From the NCBI GenBank assembly GCA_032054765.1, contig DAMBSC010000003.1, positions 310,001-374,000 on the forward strand: DNA of 64,000 nucleotides. The letters run 5' to 3'. Below are positions 42,852-48,779 of the stretch, in pieces. How positions within the stretch are numbered: the stretch's first letter is position 1; each line of letters starts with the position of its first letter. The stretch comes from DFXE01 sp032054765 (GTDB lineage: Bacteria > Bacteroidota > Bacteroidia > Bacteroidales > Tannerellaceae). The notes beneath the pieces were generated by a model. It did no database searches and had not been told where the DNA came from. It worked only from the letters and a program-made list of their open reading frames with translations. Both the position numbers and the translations under genes were made by a program.

Positions 42852-43610
42852 ATGAAATTACTAAATATACTACTTCTTACATTTTTTCTGTTTAGCTGTT
42901 CGACAGCGAAGAAATTGTCAGAGCATAAAAATGAAAGTTTAAAAATAGATGTTTCGACCTATTTCGACCAAACACGGAATAGAAAAATCCCAATTGCAAT
43001 TTACCAACCTAAAAATTCGAAAGCGGCAAATAATATTCCTGTAATTTTTAGTCATGGTTGGGGAGAAAATAAAGGTAGTGATTACTTCGCATATTCATAT
43101 CTGACAGAGTTTCTTGCTTCTAAAGGTTATTTCATTGTGAGTATTCAACATGAATTACCAACAGACGAAATGCTTGCTATGGACGGAAATCTGCAAGAAA
43201 CACGGCGCCCAAATTGGGAGAGAGGAACCCAGAATATTTTCTTCGTTTTGGAGGAAATGAAAAAGATTTATCCAAATCTTAACTATCAGAAACTTGCTCT
43301 GGTTGGGCATTCAAACGGCGGAGATATGACTGTTTTGTTTGCGCATAAATATCCATATCTTGTAGAAAAAATTATTTCGATGGACAATCGAAGAATGGAG
43401 ATACCAAGAGTTGCGAAACCTAAAATCTATACTTTGCGTTCTAATGATTATCCAGCAGACAAAGGAGTTTTACCGACAGAAGAAGAGAAAAAGAAATATG
43501 GAATCATAGTTGAGTTTACAAAAATAAATCACAGTAATATGGACAATGATGCAGTTCCCACAGAGAGAAAATACTTGACCAAAAAAATACTTGAATATTT
43601 AGAACGATGA
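42852..43610 (+). CDS. Lipoprotein alpha/beta hydrolase
   Basis: 252 residues with a lipoprotein signal (MKLLNILLLTFFLFSCSTAKK). Catalytic fold visible as IPVIFSHGWGENKGSD (oxyanion HGW), nucleophile elbow ALVGHSNGGDM (G-H-S-N-G), a possible acid at YPADKGVLPTEE and His at INHSNMDND. It is closest in pattern to PAF-acetylhydrolase/dienelactone-hydrolase-like lipases. Outer-membrane anchored; substrate unknown. 33 bp after GNAT 2 and same strand, so probably cotranscribed. Confidence 0.78.
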   Translation: MKLLNILLLTFFLFSCSTAKKLSEHKNESLKIDVSTYFDQTRNRKIPIAIYQPKNSKAANNIPVIFSHGWGENKGSDYFAYSYLTEFLASKGYFIVSIQHELPTDEMLAMDGNLQETRRPNWERGTQNIFFVLEEMKKIYPNLNYQKLALVGHSNGGDMTVLFAHKYPYLVEKIISMDNRRMEIPRVAKPKIYTLRSNDYPADKGVLPTEEEKKKYGIIVEFTKINHSNMDNDAVPTERKYLTKKILEYLER

Positions 43611-43729
43611 AAATGCGGGAACTAACTAGTTCAGTTTGATGTAAGGTAGGTTTGGTTGTGCCATGCCATTGGACAAAAAAATAGTGAAAGAAAAGAAAAA
43701 TAAATTGGGGAATAAAATTAATTAATAAA

Positions 43730-44233
43730 ATGGAATATACAATTCGCAACATGCAGGAGGTGGACGCTTCAAATGTCATGAGCATTTATAACTATTACAC
43801 GGAAAATGATTTTGCAGCTTATTTCGAACAACCTCTACCGATTCAATCTTTCGGATTATTTCAGGAAATGAGTAAAAACTATCCGGCTTTTGTTGCCTGT
43901 GACAAGAACCAAGAAGTAATTGGATTTGCTTTTTTACACGCATACCATTCTGCACCAACATTTCAACGGACAGCCGAAGTTACATATTTTATCCATCCTC
44001 AACATGTTGGTAAAGGCTTGGGTAAATCGATGTTGAACAAATTGATAGCAGGAGCAATCAAAATAGGCGTAGATAACATCATTGCAAGTATTTCATCAAA
44101 GAACGTGGGCAGCCTTTCCTTTCATAAAAGGAATGGATTTTACGAATGTGGGCGATTGCCATCCATCGGCAAAAAGTTCGGGCAAGACTTTGATGTTGTT
44201 TATATGCAATTGGTTATCAGTGAAATAATTTGA
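43730..44233 (+). CDS. GNAT acetyltransferase 3 (phosphinothricin acetyltransferase-like)
   Basis: 167 residues: IRNMQEVDASNVMSIYNYY, FAFLHAYHSAPTFQRTAEVTYFIHPQHVGKGLGKSMLNKLIAGA (acetyl-CoA loop Q/HVGKGLGK) and IASISSKNVGSLSFHKRNGFYECGRLPSIGKKFGQDFDVVYMQ. The IYNYYxxN...AYFEQPxP start and R-x-A-E-V(T)-x-F-I-x-P-x-H-x-G-K-G-L-G line match the Pat/YncA clade. Likely detoxifies an amino-acid-like compound; the native substrate is unknown. Separated from the hydrolase by about 120 bp. Confidence 0.8.
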   Translation: MEYTIRNMQEVDASNVMSIYNYYTENDFAAYFEQPLPIQSFGLFQEMSKNYPAFVACDKNQEVIGFAFLHAYHSAPTFQRTAEVTYFIHPQHVGKGLGKSMLNKLIAGAIKIGVDNIIASISSKNVGSLSFHKRNGFYECGRLPSIGKKFGQDFDVVYMQLVISEII

Positions 44234-44268
44234 GATATTAAACGCTTGCCTACTTGAAAACACAGAGA

Positions 44269-44772
44269 ATGAAAAGACAAACAGTGAAGAATGTAACTAT
44301 CCGAGAAATAAAATCTTCAGAAATCTACAAATTGGAAGATATGCTTTATGAAGCTATCTACCAGCCCGATGAGAACAAGCTGATACCAAGAACGGTGTTG
44401 AAAATCCCCGAAGTCAATGCCTACATAAGAGATTTCGGAAGCAGGAAAGATGACTATTGCCTTATTGCTGATTCCGAAGGAGAGATTGTTGGCGCTGTTT
44501 GGGTCAGAATCATATCCGGCAAGATTAAAGGCTATGGATATATTGATGACGAGACACCTGAATTTGCCATTTCTCTATTCAAAGAGTATCGCAATCAAGG
44601 AATTGGGGCACGGTTGATGTCGGCTATGATAGAGTATTTGCGGGAAAAAGGTTACAAACAAACTTCTCTGAATGTTAAGAAAGAGAATTATGCCGTAAAG
44701 CTCTATAAGAAAATGGGATTTGAGGTTATTTCCGAAGACGAAGAAGATTATTTTATGTTGTTAGAGTTATGA
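44269..44772 (+). CDS. GNAT acetyltransferase 4
   Basis: From ATG 44269, 167 residues: VTIREIKSSEIYKLEDMLYEAIYQP, then TPEFAISLFKEYRNQGIGARLMSAMIEYLREKGYKQTSLNVKKENYAVKLYKKMGFEVI. The acetyl-CoA motif R-N-Q-G-I-G-A-R is clear. A fourth, divergent GNAT in the same cargo block. A TTG 15 bp upstream is in frame but less likely. It overlaps the NERD-domain gene by 4 bp (ATGA), so translation of the two is coupled. Confidence 0.8.
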   Translation: MKRQTVKNVTIREIKSSEIYKLEDMLYEAIYQPDENKLIPRTVLKIPEVNAYIRDFGSRKDDYCLIADSEGEIVGAVWVRIISGKIKGYGYIDDETPEFAISLFKEYRNQGIGARLMSAMIEYLREKGYKQTSLNVKKENYAVKLYKKMGFEVISEDEEDYFMLLEL

Positions 44773-45539
44773 ACGATATGAATGTGCTTTTACCTGTCAT
44801 TGTTATAATCTTGATTCTAACTATAGTTTTCAGGTTTGGCGGGAATATATTCCGTAGCAGGGGAACTATAGGTGAATCAAGAGTGTCAAGTCGGTTAAAT
44901 AGGCTTCAAGGAGAAGAATATAGGGTTATTAATGATGTTTTGATTAAAATAGGCAGTAGAAGCAGCCAGATTGACCATATCGTTGTTTCGATATATGGTA
45001 TCTTCGTTATTGAAACCAAAAATTATAGCGGTTGGATTCATGGAAATGAAAATTCACAATACTGGATGCAAACCATCTATGAACAAAAAAAACGACTCTA
45101 CAATCCGATAAGGCAAAATCAGGGACATATCAATGCCTTAAAGAAAGTTCTTTCAGATTATCAGCATATAATGACATATTATTCCATCATTGTTTTTACA
45201 GGTAGTGCTGAATTAAAAAACATCCATACTATTACTCCGGTAGTTTATGTAGGGGAACTTGTTAATACCATCCTAAATCAAAGTAAAACGTGTTGCTTAT
45301 CATTGGAGCAGGTTAAAAGTATCGCTGATAGGTTGAATGAGATTAATATTCATGACAAGGATGCCAAAAGGGCACATATTAATCAGACCAGATTTCAGAT
45401 TTATGAGCAGAATCGGAAAGAAAAATCATTAATCTGTCCCAAATGTGATTCAAATTTGGTTGTCAGAAACGGACGATATGGTACATTTTACGGCTGTCCA
45501 AACTATCCTAAGTGCAGATATACACTGACCCCGAAATAG
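44769..45539 (+). CDS. NERD-domain protein with C-terminal zinc ribbon
   Basis: 256 residues. Membrane segment at residues ~6-24 (VLLPVIVIILILTIVFRFG), NERD (nuclease-related) domain at ~35-150 (GTIGESRVSSRLNRLQGEEYRVINDVLI...SSQIDHIVVSIYGIFVIETKNYSGWI; D and E-x-K catalytic-like residues), and a C-terminal topoisomerase-type zinc ribbon CPKCDSNLVVRNGRYGTFYGCPNYPKCRY. Role in DNA processing or phage defence is suspected for the family but unproven. Last cargo gene before the right end. Confidence 0.8.
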   Translation: MNDMNVLLPVIVIILILTIVFRFGGNIFRSRGTIGESRVSSRLNRLQGEEYRVINDVLIKIGSRSSQIDHIVVSIYGIFVIETKNYSGWIHGNENSQYWMQTIYEQKKRLYNPIRQNQGHINALKKVLSDYQHIMTYYSIIVFTGSAELKNIHTITPVVYVGELVNTILNQSKTCCLSLEQVKSIADRLNEINIHDKDAKRAHINQTRFQIYEQNRKEKSLICPKCDSNLVVRNGRYGTFYGCPNYPKCRYTLTPK

Positions 45540-45603
45540 CATAAGAATGGGATAACAGTAAATCAAGGGTGTGAACTAAAAGAAAACACCCGATCTTACA
45601 TTT

Positions 45604-45634
45604 TTGGGTGTAAAACCGGGTGTTAATTTTGCAA
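45604..45634 (+). repeat. Right terminal direct repeat of the nested element
   Basis: TTGGGTGTAAAACCGGGTGTTAATTT then TGCAA, matching 33531-33567. An inverted AACACCC box lies ~25 bp further inside. Confidence 0.6.
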
Positions 45635-45659
45635 CTTGCTGAAAATCAGCCTTGTTTGC

Positions 45660-45691
45660 GGTATGTACGGGACTCGAACCCGCGACTCCCT
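45660..45691 (+). repeat. tRNA-T-arm-like flank, right of the nested element
   Basis: GGTATGTACGGGACTCGAACC followed by CGCGACTCCCTG. Its complement has a T-arm (CGGG-TTCGAGT-CCCG) and part of an acceptor, but no D-arm, anticodon or 5' acceptor half lies nearby, so it is a fragment. It pairs with the diverged flank at 33403-33434. Confidence 0.5.
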
Positions 45692-45724
45692 GTTTTGCTG
45701 CCGTGGGGTGGCGGGGATCATTTT

Positions 45725-45770
45725 ATACCGGCGCCTGAGGCACCGGCCTACAGAGGTGTGCCATCTCTGA
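45725..45770 (+). repeat. Extragenic palindromic element, copy 3
   Basis: ATACCGGCGCCTGAGGCACC with GGCCTACAGAGGTGTGCCATC; third copy of the CCGG-type element. CCCCCCTTTAGGGGG hairpins at ~45781 and ~46601 are another local repeat class. Confidence 0.7.
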
Positions 45771-45788
45771 TGGCTTAATAGCCCCCCT

Positions 45789-46214
45789 TTAGGGGGTTGA
45801 GGGGTTATTCTCCATGCGTTCGATGAATTCTTCTTCGGTGGGTTCAGGGAGGTAGACGCCGGCGGTCGTCTCAGACCAGGCGCGGAACTTGTCGATGGCG
45901 GTTGTCATTTCTTCTTCGTTGAGATCGGCGGAGCTTCTGAGGATGGTTGTCCTGCCCTGGTAGGGATCGTCTACTTCCCGGATGAAGAGGTCGGGGTTGC
46001 AGAGGCGTTTGAAGTATTCTTGTTTTACGTACTCCATGGGGTTGCCGGTCTCGGTGGCGAAGAAGGATAGAAGGAGGTGGAGATAGCGGTTTTGTGCCAG
46101 TGTCCGTTTGTGGCGCTTTTCTGTTACTTCGACGTTTTTGCCTAATCGCAACAGGGCGTCGCAACGGGTTTGAAATCTCTTTTTGTCTACTGTGTTTGAT
46201 AAATTGTAACGCAT
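45789..46214 (-). CDS. NinB-like phage recombination protein
   Basis: 141 residues: VTEKRHKRTLAQNRYLHLLLSFFATETGNPMEYVKQEYFKRLCNPDLF...DEEEMTTAIDKFRAWSETTAGVYLPEPTEEEFIE is the NinB (lambda Orf) pattern, with RTxxQNxxLHLL near the start and W...TGVYLP at the end. In phage lambda this protein aids RecBCD/Red-type recombination by loading on SSB-coated DNA. It is the first phage gene right of the nested element, on the leftward early transcript. Confidence 0.75.
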   Translation of the reverse strand: MRYNLSNTVDKKRFQTRCDALLRLGKNVEVTEKRHKRTLAQNRYLHLLLSFFATETGNPMEYVKQEYFKRLCNPDLFIREVDDPYQGRTTILRSSADLNEEEMTTAIDKFRAWSETTAGVYLPEPTEEEFIERMENNPSTP

Positions 46215-46227
46215 AATCGGTGGGGTT

Positions 46228-46404
46228 TTACTGTTTAAGATATTTGTTTACTTTATTTCCTGCGGATATTCCGACGAGGGCCCAGAAGAAGAAGTGGAGG
46301 TAGTACCAGGCTTCTCCCAGATCGGATAGTTCGGAGGGGGTGAGCCACATGGCTGTCATGCTGATGAAAACCAATAGTGCGTAGAGGTATCCCCGGGGTT
46401 TCAT
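46228..46404 (-). CDS. Small two-TM early phage protein
   Basis: From ATG 46404, 58 residues: two likely membrane segments (LYALLVFISMTAMWL and AWYYLHFFFWALVGISAG) joined by a short loop, basic C-terminus (NKVNKYLKQ). Its ATG overlaps the TGA of the preceding gene (ATGA), so it is translationally coupled. A longer start at 46452 would run through that gene. Function unknown. Confidence 0.6.
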   Translation of the reverse strand: MKPRGYLYALLVFISMTAMWLTPSELSDLGEAWYYLHFFFWALVGISAGNKVNKYLKQ

Positions 46405-46577
46405 ACAGCCTGGAGTTTTATTTCTTTCATACCGCGGCGGGTATGTTCCCATTTGTGGATCAGTTCGCCGTTCATTAAGCGTTGGTACTCGCCTGCTCCG
46501 ACCAGTCTGGATAGTTGGCCGGTGGTAAGTACTTTGTTCGTTGTTAAATCTTTCACTTTTACATTCATGACTTTCAT
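46401..46577 (-). CDS. Small hypothetical early phage protein
   Basis: From ATG 46577, 58 residues: MKVMNVKVKDLTTNKVLTTG, then QLSRLVGAGEYQRLMNGELI and a basic tail ending ELI..HKWEHTRRGMKEIKLQAV. Soluble, no membrane segment. Ends TGA 46403-46401, overlapping the start of the next gene. Cotranscribed with the neighbouring early genes. Function unknown. Confidence 0.5.
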   Translation of the reverse strand: MKVMNVKVKDLTTNKVLTTGQLSRLVGAGEYQRLMNGELIHKWEHTRRGMKEIKLQAV

Positions 46578-46647
46578 CTATTATCTATTTATTAATATCC
46601 CCCCTTTAGGGGGCAGGGGTTATTCCTCCCTTCGGGGAACAGGGGGA

Positions 46648-46863
46648 CTAATAATTCTCGCGAAGAAACATGATGGCTTCTTCTCTGGTGTCTACATTGT
46701 AGAGCAGGCAAACGTCCTTTTCGGGCATGCTTCTGATGGCAGATATTTCTTCTTCGAGCTCGCTCAGCAAAGTCTCTTTTCTGTATTCATTGAGCGAAGT
46801 TTCCATATCTGATTCGATTTCAAACTGATGAAGCATTATTTCGAAAGGAGTTTTCATATCCAT
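46648..46863 (-). CDS. Small hypothetical early phage protein
   Basis: 71 residues, highly acidic and helical (MDMKTPFEIMLHQFEIESDMETSLNEYRKETLLSELEEEISAIRSM). The acidic, DNA-mimic-like composition is notable but common in small phage proteins. It starts 7 bp after the HTH gene's stop (46871). Function unknown. Confidence 0.5.
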   Translation of the reverse strand: MDMKTPFEIMLHQFEIESDMETSLNEYRKETLLSELEEEISAIRSMPEKDVCLLYNVDTREEAIMFLRENY

Positions 46864-46870
46864 CCCGGTT

Positions 46871-47074
46871 TTATTGATTGATCAGTCTAAGCTTCTCAGC
46901 GCGTGCTTGCTGGAGTAGTTTGTACTGATACATCACTTCTATCTCACTGTCGCGGGTGAGGTCTTCACCCCGTTCAAGCCTTTTCATGGCATTGTAAAAT
47001 GTGGATTCTGAAACTCCGGCCAGTCGGATGGCTTCTTTTCTTAAATTCTTTTTGGGAATACTGATTTTATCCAT
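46871..47074 (-). CDS. Small HTH protein, Cro-like position
   Basis: 67 residues: NLRKEAIRLAGVSESTFYNAMKRLERGEDL is a helix-turn-helix (ESTFYNAMKRL recognition helix). It is the first leftward gene, opposite the S24 repressor, with the operator region between them, so it is in the Cro-like place of a lysis/lysogeny or induction switch. Direct Cro homology is not asserted. Confidence 0.65.
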   Translation of the reverse strand: MDKISIPKKNLRKEAIRLAGVSESTFYNAMKRLERGEDLTRDSEIEVMYQYKLLQQARAEKLRLINQ

Positions 47075-47124
47075 ATTACTTTTCGTTGATAATTGTTTTT
47101 ACCTATATTTGCTCCTTACTTTTG

Positions 47125-47216
47125 CATCAAAATGATGTTAGTTTGTTTCGTTCACAATGCAAATATACATCAAATGATGTAATATAAAGCTATTTTGATG
47201 TATAAATTATACATCA
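47125..47216. promoter_or_regulatory. Triple palindromic operator of the locus
   Basis: Three related palindromes built on TGATGTA/TACATCA half sites: CATCAAAATGATG (47125-47137), TACATCAAATGATGTA (47166-47181), and a 21-nt perfect one, TGATGTATAA-A-TTATACATCA (47196-47216). A leftward promoter box, minus-strand TATATTTG (47160-47167), overlaps the second site. This is the expected operator/promoter region of the divergent repressor and early leftward genes. Confidence 0.8.
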
Positions 47217-47245
47217 TATGATTATTTATATTCATTCTAAATAAC

Positions 47246-47944
47246 ATGGCTGATATCGTTTTAAGAATCAAAGAATTGATGAAATCGTGTGGTTTAAACC
47301 AGACTGAGTTCGCTGAAAAAATCGGGATGAAACAACAAAACCTATCCCGGATATTGAACGGGAAAGCGAATATTGGCGAGGGAGTTATTAACAAAATACT
47401 CTTATCATTTGATGTAAACAAAGAGTGGCTTGTTTCAGGCGAAGGCGAGATGTTGAAGAGTAAGCAGACGAGTGACGCGCGACCATTAGACAATATCCAT
47501 TTTATGAGTGTCCCGTTCGTACCCGTTCATGCACAGGCGGGATATTTATTAGGGTACGGCGATCCGGTCTATATCGAAGAACTCCCGACGATGCCCGTTA
47601 TTGCCGACCGGCACTACAAAGGCAAATACCGCGTATTTGAGGTGGCCGGAGACAGCATGGACGACGGAAGCCGCAATTCCATCTGCGACGGCGACCGCAT
47701 ATTGTGCCGCGAAGTCAAACCGGAATTATGGCGAAGCAAATTACACATCAAAGACTGGTATTTCGTACTCGTAAGCAAAACCGAAGGCATCACCGTAAAA
47801 CAAATCACAAACCACAACATCGACACTGGCGACGTCACTTGTCACCCATTAAATGCACTATTCGAAGACTTCGTAGTTAACCTGAATGATGTATCCGAAC
47901 TTTATAATGTCATTAAGGTGGTGGATCGGAATGCGCGGATCTAA
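47246..47944 (+). CDS. CI/LexA-type repressor with S24 peptidase domain
   Basis: 232 residues. N-terminal HTH_3 (MKSCGLNQTEFAEKIGMKQQNLSRILNGKANIGEGVINKILLSF) and a C-terminal S24 domain: cleavage site A-G in HAQAGYL, catalytic Ser in VAGDSMDD, catalytic Lys in GITVKQI. Typical of phage repressors that cleave themselves on activated RecA, so the locus is probably DNA-damage inducible. It is transcribed rightward, away from the early genes, and ends the phage-derived locus. Confidence 0.9.
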   Translation: MADIVLRIKELMKSCGLNQTEFAEKIGMKQQNLSRILNGKANIGEGVINKILLSFDVNKEWLVSGEGEMLKSKQTSDARPLDNIHFMSVPFVPVHAQAGYLLGYGDPVYIEELPTMPVIADRHYKGKYRVFEVAGDSMDDGSRNSICDGDRILCREVKPELWRSKLHIKDWYFVLVSKTEGITVKQITNHNIDTGDVTCHPLNALFEDFVVNLNDVSELYNVIKVVDRNARI

Positions 47945-48192
47945 AAATAAAAACGCCCGGACTTTCGCAAGCCCAGACGGTGATCACTCATGATATAAAT
48001 TTGAGACATAGGGCATTTCTAACCCTAAACCCTCTTATTCAATAATAAGAGAGCATCCATAATCTAATCTACTTGTATAACTAAGTCAAAGGTATAGGTT
48101 AGACTTTTATATTTACTACGCATGAGTTAAATTGACAATAGAAAATGGGAAATTGTAAAGAACTCCCCTCCTACTCTTTTCGGTACACTTTG

Positions 48193-48249
48193 GGGTTAAG
48201 TTAAATCATATTAACTTTAACCCACCAAACGATAAAATACCTTATATTT
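48193..48249 (+). promoter_or_regulatory. Promoter and candidate operator of the metal-uptake genes
   Basis: Inverted repeat GGGTTAAGTTAA...TTAACTTTAACCC (48193-48223), followed by -7 box TATATTTG (48242-48249) only 6 bp before the ATG of the next gene; transcription would start at or near the ATG. A hairpin (CTCTTATT/AATAAGAG, ~48031-48050) lies further up. No RNA or gene found in 47945-48255. Confidence 0.5.
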
Positions 48250-48255
48250 GCGACT

Positions 48256-48705
48256 ATGAAAAATATGCTGACATATTTACTCACTACCACACTGGTTCTC
48301 CTGATCTTTTATGGAGGTGCCGGTGTAAATCTTATGTCGTATTGCTGTAACGATTGCCGTTCAGCAGGCATAGAGGTGGTAATGAACAGTAAATGTTGCG
48401 ATATTCATCAGCATAACCATTGCGAAGATCATATGGCAGTAAGCGACGATACAGCATGTGAGCATTTATCTGAAATCAACTGCTGTTCGCTGGAAAGAAT
48501 TAATTTTGAATGGAACCAAGCCAATGTTCCTGTATTCGATATGCAGCCTGTCGGACATGACTTACTGACTACCGGACTTCCAGCTCTATACTTACTAACC
48601 GATATCGGAACATGGAGTAAATCTCATTTTATCACCCGAGACGGCCCACCCTTAACGGTCTGTCCCCGCGTTTACCTTTCTTTATTGACAACCCTTTTGA
48701 TTTGA
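48256..48705 (+). CDS. Cys/His-rich exported protein, probably metal-related
   Basis: 149 residues: N-terminal membrane/signal segment (residues 4-25), then a Cys/His-dense part with SYCCNDCRSAGIE, SKCCDIHQHNHCEDHM, TACEHL and NCCSLERI. Such clusters (HYC_CC_PP-like proteins) appear directly upstream of metal TonB receptors. The following TonB receptor and HMA protein (51152) support a copper or other soft-metal role. The metal is not proved. Confidence 0.65.
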   Translation: MKNMLTYLLTTTLVLLIFYGGAGVNLMSYCCNDCRSAGIEVVMNSKCCDIHQHNHCEDHMAVSDDTACEHLSEINCCSLERINFEWNQANVPVFDMQPVGHDLLTTGLPALYLLTDIGTWSKSHFITRDGPPLTVCPRVYLSLLTTLLI

Positions 48706-48779
48706 ATAAAAGATTATTCAGCTATTCCGTATTGTGTGCGGAATAACAGGATCGTTCTATTTATCAAATTAAAAGAAAT

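Larger units (their letters stand above)
33531..45634 (+). mobile_element. Nested mobilizable integrative element (MobV type, ~12.1 kb)
   Basis: A tyrosine integrase sits at the left end, followed by a replication module, candidate oriT, MobV relaxase and cargo. Terminal direct repeats bound it: left 33531-33567 reads TTGGGTGTA-N5-GGGTGTTGATTT and right 45604-45634 reads TTGGGTGTA-N5-GGGTGTTAATTT, each with two GGGTGT boxes 12 bp apart. Phage early genes lie on both sides (zinc-ribbon gene left; NinB-like gene right), so the element entered the phage-derived locus. No conjugation (tra) genes are present; it would need a helper. Confidence 0.75.

Noticed and set aside
41765..44772. Integron gene cassettes
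   Set aside because: GNAT genes overlap or are closely spaced without attC-like inverted repeats between them and no integron integrase.
45657..45700. Complete tRNA gene
   Set aside because: Only a T-arm and part of an acceptor are present; no anticodon arm or 5' half nearby.
4003..48250. tRNA-Arg as attachment site of the tail locus
   Set aside because: No repeat of the tRNA 3' end was found near the other border (47.9-48.3 kb), and no locus integrase exists.
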